Origin: Kappaphycus alvarezii
Taxonomy: Eukaryota; Rhodophyta; Florideophyceae; Gigartinales; Solieriaceae
Direction of reading: 5' to 3'
NCBI GenBank assembly: GCA_002205965.3
Contig: NADL03000662.1
Span: 1,364,001 to 1,428,000 of the forward strand
Length of the DNA stretch: 64,000 bases
In this document: positions 1-12,064 of the stretch, piece after piece
Numbering within the stretch: position 1 is the stretch's first letter
Layout of the letters: every line of letters starts with the position of its first letter
Program-made: the position numbers and the translations under genes
The notes under the pieces: model-generated
Databases searched by the model: none
What the model was told of the DNA's origin: nothing
The model's input: only the letters and a program-made list of their open reading frames with translations

Positions 1-592
1 TAATCTGCTTGAACTCGTGCGGCGAATGGCCCTTCCTTCAGAAACGGGATTTCCGAGGGAAACGAAGAGGGGTTATCAAACATGACCGACTCAACAGCTA
101 GACCCCAGCCCGCATCAGGAATTTCTGGGACCTCGTCTTGGTTGACAGAGGCAGAAGACAAATCGTAAAAGTACATGTAAGCTCCTTGATCTCCTGATGG
201 CAAGACTGTGACAGTAACATTATTCGAGGAGACATCACCGCTGTTATCCTCAACCGTTAAGGTCACCACAGTCACTCCAACCGGAAAATTATAAGTAACT
301 GTAATTGAATTTCCAATTACGGCCCCAAGGTTATTCTCCCTCCATTCATAGGAAAGCAGCCGTCCGACGACCGCTGGAGGCCCGGGGATGAAGAAATGAG
401 TGTGCGAGAGCTCTCCGTTCAGAGTTACCGTCGCAAAACCGTCACCATCATCATCACGCACCGTCTGGTCTTTTCCGGGAACAGCATGGGCGCGATGGTC
501 AAAACTGGTCTTGTTGTGTTCTGAGCAAAAGCCGGATAGCTAAACAAAATAGCTGTGAGCCATAAAGTCGCCGTGATTGTCCAATGAGACAT
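1..592 (-). CDS. Secreted PKD-like / PA14-like domain protein, 5' part, one frameshift
   Basis: This is the N-terminal part of a gene that continues past the left edge. The ATG at 592-590 opens a signal peptide (MSHWTITATLWLTAILF, then a small-residue cleavage region ending SYPAFA), so the product is probably secreted or on the cell surface. A long open frame downstream reads an acidic DDDGDG stretch, a beta-sandwich PKD/HYR-like domain (SYEWR near 320-330, repeated T-V-T and T-L-T-V strands down to about 190) and then YFYDLSS and EIPFLKEGPFAAR, which resemble the start of a PA14 domain. The signal peptide and PKD frames differ by one base; they meet near a three-base C run on the coding strand (488-490). 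Both frames are open over 425-540. I found no GT-AG intron that repairs the phase. Domain names are by eye; the signal peptide is the firmest part. An ATG further upstream in the same frame (784) is possible but would bury the signal peptide. Confidence 0.6.
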
Positions 593-3047
593 AGATATGC
601 GTCGTGACGGCGCTGAAAGGCGCCGAGAGGAAGATGAACTCTTATAAACTTGAATGATGATAAAACGGCCGGCTATGGGCTTGAAAATGCAACTGTTTGC
701 AGCAAGCGTTAGCGCGTAGTGTGAAGGAAAAGATAAAAAGGAAGCGATGAGCAACAAAGATACGGAAGTGATTGAAAGCACCAACTCCCGCCTCGTTTAT
801 ACAAGGAGATTTGAAAGGTTTTAGAAGCCGATACTCAATAGGGAGCAAAATCTCGATTGATACAAGAAAAAGCAAGGGAACACGATAGAGGCAAAAAAGT
901 AACCGACTCCAAAATACGGGCATGGGTTAGATGGTGGCAAAAAATGACATGGACGTAATAACAACGGGACATACAGGGAACAACACGAAGAGGGTACCTG
1001 ATACTAACCCGGGTTGAAAACGGAAACAGGAAATGGGGCAGAGGCGCGTGTCCCGGCCTCCTCTTGGCCCAGCTTTACCATCACATGAGGGATTGGGGTA
1101 TATGGAAAATGCTCAAGGATGCATTCAGGATGAGGTGAGTACAAAATTTAAACCAAGAGCAAGTGATGGGCCGCAGATATGGGTGGGATGGAAATACTCA
1201 TACCACGATTGCTCCATGTGGACTCACGGGAAGTCTTGCTTCGGATACCCGCGTAGAAGAGTGTAAGGGCTTTTTGAGGAATGTCCATGCTGTCAGACAA
1301 ACTTGTGTTCGTTTGGCATGGGCCAGGGCGACAGCAAATGCCAGAAGTGCTCAGCGGGGTGGTTCGCGAAACGCTGGCAGGACTCGTATCTTTGTGGAAT
1401 AGTGGATAGCACACTTTTGTTACAGGATAACAATAGTACTGCGTAAATGGAATTTTTGCTTAGGCCAGAGTACTGAGTATATATAAGTGGATAATGCTGC
1501 GAAACTAAAGGAGTGGACTTTCTGACATTGCTTTCAGAGAGACCGTGGCGGCAATTATTTTGCTAGAGACAGGAATTAGCAGCATCCCTAGAGGAGACAG
1601 GAGGAGGCGAATATATCTGTTGACTTTTGGAGTACTCTTTTCAGTGCAGAAACCTAAGTTGCAGGTAGCAGCATGAATGCAAATAGTCCAGTACAGCTTA
1701 TTCTTCAGAGGTACGGTGTCTTGAGCACACCATACTAGAGCTATCCTCATAGATGAAGCCTGTGAGAAGTACTGTCCGTGGTATCCCTTCCTGAAATGTC
1801 CCATGTCAAGGAGGCTTACAGATTCACGGGGAAGAATCGAGAGACGGGCCCTCCGATGACGCATTAGAACGGTGTCATGAAGCCAATGTCAGCTCCCACG
1901 TATGGTAAGAATCTCGCGGCCTCTTCAATTTTTAAAAATGTAAAACGAAAAGTCAGCTTCCTTGCTTCAGTTCTACAGTTGGCGGGCCTTTTTCGGGGCA
2001 GAGATGCTTCGCAAATCACGGTAATGAATTATTGATTCGCGAAGTAAATGAGGTTAACGGCGGGTCAAAGTTCTGTACCGAATCGTCTTTGTTATCAAGG
2101 GTATCAAGAGGAGATACATGTAATACATGTATGTACAGCATCACTTGACATGATTCCATCTGGGATTTTATTGAGATTGGTTACATGAGTGAAGGTACAT
2201 TTTGGAAGCATCTGCGATAGAGTTAACCAACGAATTTCTGTATATTCTTCAGTATTGATTCCGTAACTTTTTGTCATAGGCGATATTCGCTACCTTCATA
2301 GAACAAAACTATGGCACTCCACTCCCGCTATCTGTCAGCAACCAACATGGCATGATCGAGGGACTGCCCTCATACTGTGCGAATGGGCGTTGTTACTGCA
2401 CGATCACGTTTAGATTCCCCCCGCTAAAAGTGTCAGACGACGAAGTAAACTGAACATACCATACCCCTGCACGATCACTGCTGAAAGTATTACGCTACGT
2501 TTCACTGAGCAACATGATTTCGACCGATAATTCTTTCATGCTTCTGAAGATGCGTGATGATAGCTTGAATGTTCGGAGCTAGATATTGTTGATATTTTCA
2601 CATCGCTGTGCCTGTAAGGGAAGAATTGTTTTGGTTGGTTCAAAGTTATTCGGAGGATCTCGACTCCATTGTCGGATCGATTAGCACACTACAGGCATAA
2701 TGTAACCTTTGGGTGCAATGGCCATTGCCTCTCGGGTCCTACATAGACGGTTAGCAAAGTTCGGCTGAACTTTGCTCACCATAAAGTCTACCGGGGTAGT
2801 GCACCGTGCACAGCATCACAGAATTGAACAAAATTTAAAGAGAAAGCTCTAAATAAATGACTACCAGGGAAGCTGAGGAAATTTTCAGGACGAGACCGGA
2901 ACATTCAAAAATGTTCAGATGAGTAAATACTGTACGGCCTTCTGCCTGTTGCGGATGATCGAGTAGACCTACAGAGTAATTCACCGTGGCACGCCATACC
3001 CGAGAAGGAATAGCCCGGAAACACTCGATTTATACGCCGATCAACTA
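593..3047. other. No supported gene
   Basis: Upstream of the PKD-like gene there are several ORFs of 77-119 codons on both strands, overlapping one another without recognisable domains. I see no transposon motifs, tRNA or tandem repeat here. The first 150-250 bp probably hold the promoter of the minus-strand gene starting at 592, but no convincing TATA box was picked out. Confidence 0.4.
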
Positions 3048-3530
3048 ATGCACTGCTTGCATGGAGCCCACAGGATCAACCGACATACCCAACTAGTCAC
3101 CCTTCTCGCAAAAGAACTCGAAAGGGCCGCTCGTCGTCCTGTTGTAGAGCCGCGCTATAGCCTCCGCCGCGCAAGGCCGGACATCCAAGCAATGGGAAGC
3201 GGCGGAAGGATCGACTTTTTTGATGCCACCTTCGTGAATCCCCTCGCTCCCTCCAACAGGAGAGAGAGGGCCTTCACCCCTATGTCCTCTCTGAATGCAG
3301 CGCGAAATGCGAAGCAGAGAAGATATCAACCTTTTATCCCAACCTCCACCATAGGTAGGCTTGTGCCTGTGTCAATCTCCACTCTCGGAGGTTGGCACCC
3401 GGATGCATGCGCAGTGCTAAATGGCGTGGCAAGGAACGTGGACGAGAGGGCAATGGAGACCTACGGAAAGGCTCGGGGGTTCAAATGCAAAGGAACTCTG
3501 CAGCAGCCGTTATGTCCAAGGCCTGCTTGA
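3048..3530 (+). pseudogene. R2-type retroelement endonuclease relic, subfamily A
   Basis: The 160-codon frame matches the C-terminal end of site-specific (R2-like) non-LTR retrotransposon proteins. After the reverse transcriptase these carry a Cys/His finger and a restriction-like (PD-D/ExK) endonuclease. Visible here are CLHGAH, NRHTQLV (the RHD-like helix), RPDIQ, and DFFDATFVNPLAP, which occupies the place of the D-V-T catalytic strand. SLNAARNAKQRRY and ISTLGGWHPDA follow. No reverse transcriptase domain precedes it, so it is 5'-truncated. A second copy of this subfamily lies at about 21.59-21.93 kb and shares the PVVE-x-R, DIQ, EVTF/DATF and SLNAAR-AK blocks. The frame is open but is only a fragment of the expected protein, so it is probably not functional. 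Confidence 0.6.
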
Positions 3531-3749
3531 TGGTTGCCCTCAAGTTGGACTTTTAGGGAGCGTGGTCCCATACGCATTACTGTGTCGGCATCAACTTGGA
3601 GTCCACTGTGGTTGTCTGGAAAACTGTAGGATAGATCGAATACAAACTTCCAAGAATAAAACATCCAAACCTTTCCCCGACATAAAGAGTGGAACTACAT
3701 TAGCGAGATGGCCTTTCCTCCACTTGCTGGTAGAGGGGGAAAACTGGGG

Positions 3750-4229
3750 TGTTTAAACTTGCGATTTTGAGAGGGATGCCCACTTATTCCTTCGGAATTT
3801 ACTACAGTGTGCCAGGACTAGATTTAAACACACTTAACACGGACTGCGAGCTCTACTAGTTCGGAGTAAAGCCCCGCTCCCTCCATGAGAAGGGACTTTT
3901 CTGTCCACAAATGTCTCCGAGCTCAACACTTCCTCTCAGCCACTCGAAACAAACGGATCTCCAGTCCCAACTCCCCGTTCCACATAAACCTACAGTAAGA
4001 CTCTTCTCTCTCTCTCATCCACACAAACAGGCCCTACCCAACACCACAAGTTTAATCGACGGCAATCACTTGTGAAGCGATCTGTGAGTGATCACCTAAG
4101 CACACGAAATGACTGAGATTCCAGGTCCCGTAGGTGCCTCATACTTGTCAAAGATTACATCAAGGCCTCTCGAGATATAAGCTATTCCTTACCAACCAAT
4201 CAGAAAAAATCACAAGGTACAAATTTCCA
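3750..4229 (-). repeat. Ty1/copia 3' LTR
   Basis: This 480-bp block is repeated in the same orientation at 8476-8961, with many point differences and small indels. On the plus strand it starts TG and ends CA. Because the internal genes read on the minus strand, this is the 3' LTR. It directly abuts a polypurine tract at 4231-4241. Shared blocks include the TTTACTACAGTGTGCCAGGA region, the GTTCGGAGTAAAGCCCCGC region and the CCTCTCGAGATATAAGC region. The visible divergence between the LTRs means the insertion is old. Confidence 0.88.
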
Positions 4230-4230
4230 A

Positions 4231-4241
4231 GGCCCCCTCTT
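4231..4241 (-). promoter_or_regulatory. Polypurine tract of the copia element
   Basis: On the minus strand this reads AAGAGGGGGCC, immediately 5' of the 3' LTR. It is the expected position for the plus-strand primer of an LTR retrotransposon. Confidence 0.75.
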
Positions 4242-7200
4242 GCCTTCTGAATTAAGATGTATTCTAATCAATTCGGCGTATGCCCAAGCCATTGAGATGG
4301 GTCGGAAACAATTTGTGGTTCAGAGGCTTAGTGAGGATATCACAATCATGGACGCCGTTGGACAGTACTCGATCAACAAGTCCGTTTATCAACATGCTCC
4401 TTGACAAAATTGCGACGTATGGCGACATCCTTCGAATGTCGCACTCCAGACCTTCCCATTCGACTGCACCCTGATTGTATTCGAATATACGAACAGTCGT
4501 TCCCGTGGCACAGCCTATCTCGTCATAATGCACTGAATCCATAGAACCATCTTGCACATGTCTGACAAAGCGACAAATTCAGCTTCCGATAAGGACAGTG
4601 CAACAGTGCTTTGCTTAACTGCCCTCCATCCCACTGCGCTTCCATCAAGTTGTAGCAACAAACCAGAAGTGGACGTCCTGTTGATACGGTAGCCTGCCAG
4701 TCGGCATCACAATACCCGACTAACTCTGAATTGTCTTTATTGGTATGAATCCATATACCCACACTTTCAGTTCCCTTGAGATACCTCAAAATGAGCTTCA
4801 GAGCAACAATTGATATTGCAGTGGCTTAGCTGAGTATCGAAAAAGCAGAGAGACTGCGAAACAAATGTATGGTTTTGTTCGGGTCGCCAAAATCAGTAAA
4901 CACCCGAGCAGCTCCTGATAGGTCACTTGATTAGCTAGAGGAATGTCTTCCTCTGTAAAAAACGGGGCAAAACCTGCATGTTGGGGTTACTGCTTCCTTA
5001 CCGAGTAAATGCCAAATCGCTTCAAGACTTGCTTCACATAGTGTCCTTGTGACACCCAAGCACCACTCACCTCACGCCTGAAACTAACACCAAGAAATGA
5101 CCGAAGGGCATCCATGTCCTTCACACCAACGTATTGAGAAGCTCTTTTTAACGCTCTCAACTCTGGGAGTTTCTCCCCTATGAGGATAATATCATCAACA
5201 TAGATGAGCAACCACATACCCTTCCTGCGGTAAACAAATTCACCAGCCCTCAACTTCTGAAAACCCATGGATCCCATCAAAGAGATCCACTTCTGACGCA
5301 ACTGCCTCGGGGCCTGTTTCAATCTATAAAGTGCCGTTGAAGCTTCAGAATCTCATTACTCTCTTGAAGCTTGGTACCAGAAGTGGATGATACGTAGACA
5401 TCATCGTCAATTTCGCCGTGCAGGAATGCGGTGCGGACATCCATTTGATGGATGTAATAAATTCTTTGCACCGCTAAAGTGAGAAAGACGCGGACTGTAG
5501 TGAAGTCAACAACTGGAGCGAAGGTCACGTTCACTTCACCCCGCATCAACCCCTAACCACCATGAGCGCTTTGTGGTGCACCACTTGGCCATTCCATCCA
5601 GCTTCCGAGTAAAGAAGAACTTATTTGATAGGGGTTTTATCCCGGAAGGACGCGGACAACTTGCCATGTTCCGGACTCCCTCAGTGATGCTAGTTCGGAG
5701 TCTATTGCCACTTCCCACTCAGTGGCATAGCTCTGGGAAAGGGCTTCCTCAACATTCAGTGGATCCGGATCGGACATCATAGCATAACACTTTTCAGTAA
5801 TAGATGCCCCTATATACCCCTCACACTCACCGTCCTCGGTACTTTCCTCAGTAATCGGGACGTGCGTCCAAAAATGATCAATCATTTCATCAGTCAATTC
5901 ATTGGGATCGGCTGCATCGCCATCATTCCCAATATAACCTTAAGAGATGACTTGTTCCGATCTCTGCGAGAGAGATGTCCCGCTTGCCTCAGTGTCTTCG
6001 TCCAGTAGAGGACCAATTATCACTGACTTCGTTTGGAACCGTAGCAAAACCCTCACGAGACGGAAAACGGCTTTCTTCAATGACAACATCCCTTGCCATA
6101 ACAGCGGTTCTCCTGGAAGCTATCCATGGCTTGTATTGGCTATTGACATTACAGAAAATCAAAAAGCCGACCTCTGACTTCCCGTCCTGCTTGCGGCGCA
6201 CTTCCTTTGGGGCATGATGATACCATCCCAAACATCCCGAACACCCTGAAGTATGATACATCGGGCTTCACACCTGAAATCATCTCAATCTACGTCCGAG
6301 TTGAATCCCAGGGGCCCAAGAGATGGTGTCTTATCTTAGCGGCATGAACTACTCCCACGACCAAAACACTCGGAGAAGTCCAGCGTGCTCTAGCATGGTG
6401 CACGCAGACTCGATGATTGTCCGGTTGAACCTTTCAGCAGTGCCATTCTGGTACTTACAGTAGCACGGTGTCGTTCTGTGCTAAATCCCGTTCTCGGCAA
6501 AAAAATCTTTGAAGGCCATATACTCTCCCCTCTGTCGGACTGGAGTCGCTTCATCTTACAGTCAAACTTTCGCTCCGTCCAAGCAACATGGAGCTTGAAA
6601 TGCATCAAGGCATCGCTTTTCGAGATATAGGGACGATAAACACATACCCGAGTACTCATCAATAAATGATATAAAATAGCGATGACCAGAAAATGATTCA
6701 ACTGAAATGGGGCCGCAAAAATGTGAGTGCACTACACCGCCAGGCTCCATTAGCGTGAATTGTTCGTGCGGGGCGTTTGTCTCGCTTTATTTCCCTTGAC
6801 AAAACCGTTACAAAGCTCACAGTGACCTTTCTTCTGTGTTGATGATTCATAGTGACAGCTTTCACTTTGAAAAGGCGCTTAAAACTCGGGATGTTGGCGT
6901 GATCCAACCTTTGATGCCACAACTCCCAGTCACTGTCCGGATCTGACGGAAGTTATTTAGCGGCGGCGGCAGCTACTGAAGTGAAGCGGACCGGAGTGCC
7001 ATTAAACTTGTAAACACCACGTTCCACTCTCTCCTGAAACATCAGTACGCATCAGCAATCCACTGCATGGCAGTCTACAGATCTGTCCCTGAATCTCTGT
7101 TCAAACATACGTGAGCAGCTCAGTAACGAAGTACGGAGGTCAGGGAAGTACAGGACATCATCCAGTTCGATCATAGGTGCAACACTGGCGTTATCAGTGC

Positions 7201-8458
7201 GCACGTTGGTCTGTAGCCTCAATGTACCAAAGTGCGTGGCATAGACATGCTTACCATCGCCTAGAACGATAGAACGGGGCAAAATTATAGTTGGAGAGTG
7301 CAGCCAGTCTTTGTTACACACCATGTGGCCAGACGCTCCCGAATCGAGCAAGAAAAAATTAGGGTCGATATTGTTTGTCGTTGTCATGGCAAGTTCAGAT
7401 ACTACACCAGTCTCTTACTTCCTGTAGCTGTATTCACCCTCGCTGACCCGGGAGTCACGTCAACATCAGCTGTCATCCCACTGCACTTCAAAAAATTGAC
7501 TCTAATGTATCCAACACCATCCTCGTCTTTGCGATGAGCGACTAAAAGCTGTGCAGGATTTGCTTCATAAGGAGGACTTCCACCCCTCTTCCTCGCGGGC
7601 GGCAATGCTTCTGCTTCATCGAGCAATTTCGGGCGATTTGTCCTATCTTATTGCAACTATAGCAGCGCCGTTTCTCATCACGCAGTCGATCATCATGACG
7701 CTATTTGTTGTGACTGCCCCGTCTACCACCAACGACCAAATCATGACCTTCGTGGTCAGTGGCCCCAACGGGCCCCCTTCCCCGTCCATCTCTGGAGACA
7801 TGATCATCGTATTCTTGTATCAGCGTTGCTGTGACTGATTCCCAATCCAGCTTGTCCTCGAATCTTGAGGGAGGCTATCATTGATCCGAAACGAGACTTG
7901 TGTTTGTCCCCAAATGATGAAAGGAAAATAGCGACCTGGAGATCCTCTCCAACAGAACTACCAATAGCAGCCAATCTGTTGAACACTTCCTCAAAACAGT
8001 CGACATAGTCTTGCATTGGCTCGTTACGGTAACTCATACGAGAAAGCCTGGACTGCAATTGGACCTGAGTAGCTGTATTCGATACAGAGTAGCGGTCCTT
8101 CAAGCAAGGCCACACCTTAAACCGGTTGTGCTTGACGAACAAACAAAGCCGAATTGGGCTTTCCATTAGGCCTTGTATGATGTTAGCACGTGCGATAGAG
8201 ACATCTTTGGTCGTGGCGTCACTCAAAGTGACCTCCTCGGACACTCTTTACTTCAAGACATCGTTGGTTACAACCTCAAGAACTACCTTTGCCTCCAATG
8301 CCGTCTCATACTAGCCAACCAGAGCTGAGAGTCCTCCCATGCTTCTCACAGGACTTGTGAACCATCTTGGACTCTTCCATCGAGTTGTTAACGACAAAAA
8401 ATAGCAGGGATCACGAACTGAATGCGAAAAAAAAAAAGATTGCAAGTTACAAGTTGTA
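4242..8458 (-). pseudogene. Ty1/copia gag-pol, inactivated internal region
   Basis: Reading leftwards, the copia order gag, protease, integrase, reverse transcriptase, RNase H is complete but broken by many stops and frameshifts. Gag: 8244-7804, with the SYRNEPMQDYVDCFEEVFNR region. Zinc knuckle: about 7680-7640, CYSCNKIGQ then IARNC, where the metal-binding His is Gln. Protease: DSGASGHM near 7345. GAG-pre-integrase: WHQRLDHANIPSFKRLF near 6920. Integrase core: FISFIDEYSG near 6670 and LQSDRGE near 6540. Reverse transcriptase: MDVRTAFLHGE near 5440 and the catalytic YVDD at 5191-5202. RNase H: GYCDADWQ near 4720. ILTKPLNHKLF near 4320 marks the C-terminus. Domain order with integrase before reverse transcriptase identifies Ty1/copia rather than Ty3/gypsy. 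It cannot make an intact polyprotein as written. Confidence 0.9.
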
Positions 8459-8475
8459 GCGATGGACTGGGACCA
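8459..8475 (-). promoter_or_regulatory. Primer-binding site of the copia element
   Basis: On the minus strand the bases directly following the 5' LTR read TGGTCCCAGTCCATCGC. TGG pairs with the universal tRNA CCA end, and the site begins with no gap after the LTR. The priming tRNA was not identified. Confidence 0.7.
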
Positions 8476-8961
8476 TGAACACTTGCGATTTTGAGAAGAA
8501 GGATGCCCACTTACTCATTTGGAATTTACTACAGTGTGCCAGGAATAGACTTAAACATACTTAAAACGGACTACGAGCTCTCCTAGTTCGGAGTAAAGCC
8601 CCGCTCCCTCCATGGGAAGGGACTTTTCTGCGCACAAATGTGAGCTCTTCGAGCTCAACAATTCCTCTCAGCCACTCGAAACAATCGGATCTCCAGTCCC
8701 GATCCCCTGTTCCACACAAACCTGCAGTAGGACTCTTCTTTCTCTCTCATCCATACAAACCGGCCCTACCCAACACCACAAGTTTAATCGACGGCAATCA
8801 CTTGTGAAGCGATCTGTGAGTAATCATCTAAACACACGAAATGACTGAGATTCCAGGTCTGCTGGTGCCTCGTACCTGTCAAAGATCATGTCAAGGCCTC
8901 TCGAGATATAAGCTATTCCTTACCAAACAATCAGAAACAATTCAGTAGGCACATATTTACA
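8476..8961 (-). repeat. Ty1/copia 5' LTR
   Basis: This is the 486-bp partner of the repeat at 3750-4229. It starts TG and ends CA on the plus strand and borders the primer-binding site. No matching 5-bp target duplication is visible outside the two LTRs (left flank CTGGGG, right flank AGTTT), so the flanks have diverged, recombination has occurred, or an outer boundary is off by a few bases. Confidence 0.88.
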
Positions 8962-10590
8962 AGTTTTAAATGATTGAAAACTAGGTTGGCCTGCGTTCCA
9001 AAGTGCATCAAATAATTGCTGATAGAGAGAAAGAGAGAACTTTTGTTTCTTAAGATTCAGGGGGGATCACGCATGAGCCCAGCCTGGTGGTTAGTTGGTG
9101 CAGCAAGTCTGCAGTTTTCGGTGATTCAGCATAACTGCAGTATATTGTAGGAAAAACGCCGAGACACGTGTCTTGAGATTCTGGAATCGAGACAGGGGGT
9201 GCTTTCCTCGACGATCAGCTGTGAGGTTGCTGATTTCATGAAGAGTCTGAAGTCTGGTTGCTCCGATCTGTCCACATATATCGTTGGCGATAAGTAGAAG
9301 GTCAAAAGAAGTGCCATCAGCGCCTGCCGTCATATTTCACGTACAATCTCACGACTATATAAGTTGACTAGGTGTCAGGCAGCTTATCTTTTACAGTAAA
9401 TGAACCCCCAATGCTTACCTATTCACAGTCATGTGGCGCCCAGACGCATTCTTTGTGCTCACAGACGTGGCTAGACACGTCGCCATGCGAGCCATGGAGA
9501 TCTTCGGGCGGGTGTGATTTGTCTTTATGCAAAGACGCGCTGCGGCGACGGTTTCGTCCAAAGCAGCATGCCGTAAGGCTGGCCTCACACCAGCCCTGTG
9601 AGGAGTACCTCATGACTCGGCCTCATTTCCAGACTCTCCATTACACAGACCTGTCCCCATAGTCTTCGGAAAATGGCCATTCTGCATCCCTAATCAGTAA
9701 AGCACCCGAATTTCTCCCCCAATTCAGAAACAATAAGCAATCCAGATTTATGATCCATTGATTTGAGAAGATATCACTGAAATGATATCTTCTCAATTTA
9801 CCCATTACTTATCTTGAGTGTGCACAACCAGAATGACGGCCTGTCCAAAAGTATTAAAGTTGATTCATTTGACCCCGTCACACATAAAGATTTTGCGGCG
9901 GGAAGTGGAAAGTATAGATTACGTATACCAGATTATTAATCTGTTTGCTACGTCTTAGGAGAGCTTGTATCTCATTTGACTCTGCCTCGAGCAAACTTTA
10001 TCTCAGCATTGAAAGCTATACATACTAAAGTGTATCAGACAATAACAGTAGTGCAAGTTGTGGAAAGTACTGAGATAGCTACCCATGGCTCACTTCTAGC
10101 TTTGAAACACGTCCGAGAATGACTTTCTATTAGATATGCGAAATTTCGTCAGCACCTGAATTGGGTGACGTCATTTGACCTCGAGGATATTTTCCTCCTG
10201 TGATACTGTAATCAACTGATGTAATATATTGATTTTTGCTTGAACAGGTGGCATGTATGGGAATCAAAATTATGCGCAGCTGAGATTGCAGGCGTTGGAG
10301 TCCGGTGGACTCTAATATATTTCGTCCTACATGAAGTCTTAAGGTTTCTATGGTCGAGATTTTTCTCCTACCATTTCGTGGCAGATCCCCCCAATTGAGT
10401 GGTAGTATGACTTTAGGTAGGGGTATCGCACTACTGTATTGTGTACTTAAGCTGAATAAAGATAGGAGTGAAGCGGGTTAGCTATCACTTCTATCAGACA
10501 ATATAATCCGTTCGATTTGCTTACGACCAAAAGGTTATGGACCCAGAGCTCCCGAAGCTCTGATTCGACTACCAACTCTTCTCCAGTTTC
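8962..10590. other. No supported gene; short unassigned ORFs
   Basis: An 80-codon minus-strand ORF (9333-9091) and overlapping plus- and minus-strand ORFs at 9372-9662 show no family I recognise. A TATA-like CTATATAAG lies near 9355. The rest looks like AT-leaning intergenic DNA between two copia remnants. Confidence 0.35.
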
Positions 10591-10599
10591 CGATTTTCT

Positions 10600-11550
10600 C
10601 TGAAATGTCGTTACAACTCAGCAGTATGGAGCATGAGAAGGCCAAAAAGTTCTATAGAAGGATGGGTGAAGACGTTCACCTCTGGTGTGCTAGAATCGAG
10701 GCCTTTTTGGAGGGAATTCAGTGCTTAGGACCATATTTTCCGATGTTTTGAGTGGAGAACTCGTCGGTGACCGGGACAGGAAGAATGTTTCGACTGCTCG
10801 CACAGTCATTATCCAGGGTTTAGGTGCTCGGCCGCTACGATTGTTTTTGAGTACATGGCATAATCCCGTCTCCATGCTGCGGCGACCCCAAGATCGTTAT
10901 TCTGTGTCTAAAGCGGAAACTAGAGCTCAACTGCAGACCAAATTGGCTAGAATGAGCTACGTCAGGGATTCTGTGCAAGACTAATTTGATACATTTGAGC
11001 CGGCTTTTAATCGCCTGGAGGCAATGGGCGGCAAGGAGACAGACGATTCTCTGGTTACCATGCTACTTGCATCGTTCGGCGACAAGGAAGGATTAAAAAT
11101 CCGGGCCTGTTATCGCTTCATTGCAAACGCGCGCCAGCATGTTGAAACGGGAGTCAGTAACTTCGCTTCTGATTCAGGAGTATGAAAACCAATCTTTACT
11201 GCAAGGAATGAACAAAGATGATGATAAGGGAGATCATTCCGTTCATAAACATGGCCATGCACTGGCTGAAGGCTAGAAAGGCCACAAATTCAAGCAGTAT
11301 GACAGGAATTCTGGAGGCCGCTATTAAGCTTGCAGGTTTTACCATTGTAACAAGATAGTTCATCTAAGAAGGAACTGGTTTGAGAAAAAAGGTCAAGAAA
11401 CCCGAGGAAACTCCCGTTAACATTGTTACAGAGCTGTAAACAACTGCAGTGGGTCGATGCATCAGAAAATTTTCTCATCGCTGTTGACAGGACCTCGGGA
11501 AGTGAGTAAATCGCCGCAGATGTGTGGAATTTAGCGCACACGAGCAGATC
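10600..11550 (+). pseudogene. Copia gag fragment, second copy
   Basis: On the opposite strand from the first copia element, this holds a related gag. An ATG near 10605 leads to MGEDVHLWCARIEAFLE. It is followed by STARTVIIQGLG, QDRYSVSKAETRAQLQ and LARMSY (to 10984), then beyond a stop by FNRLEAMG and LLASFGDK. These blocks align with the gag of the 3.75-8.96 kb element (IARANIIQGL, KDRYSVSNTATQVQLQ, RMSYRNEPMQD). A zinc-knuckle relic CNKIVHLRRN appears near 11340, with the last Cys changed to Trp. Similarity stops before any protease, so this is a 3'-truncated fragment. No LTR was found beside it. Confidence 0.75.
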
Positions 11551-12064
11551 TAGGTTGAATTGTGGTTTAAAATTTGGTTTAGGCTGGCAGGGTTAAGAAG
11601 GCCGCTCCAAACCAGGGTTTATATAGAACTGGACTTAGCTAGATGCTAAAGAACATGTAATCTAACGGAAGCGAATGCGAAGGTTTTCCCGTAAAAAAGC
11701 CCTGAGGGCATCGTAAGTAGCGCTTTTAGAATTGTGGTCGGCACGAGTGACATACTCAGATAAGATGTAAGGCGTATATTAGTCCAGGTGGCATGGGATA
11801 GCAAGGCAACTTTTGATTGGTAAAGAAGGGATAGAATATCCGAGTGTGCAACTCGCCCGTAACTATTCCAATTGTACCAATGGCGTCAAACGCTGTGTTC
11901 AGAACTGTGAGGAAAATTGTGATGACAGCAACGTCCGTATTAACCCTGATTGTGAGATTAACGTGGTTTGAATCTATGGTACAGTAGATGCAATAAATTC
12001 ATGTAAAGATGTAAGGCCTGTGAAGTGAAATACAACATCACTACCCCCTAAAGAGAGTAATACC
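11551..12064. other. No supported gene
   Basis: There is no convincing coding sequence. A TATATAGAAC-type sequence near 11620 sits in a context like the LTR promoters seen elsewhere in the window, but I could not find a second copy of this stretch. Confidence 0.3.
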
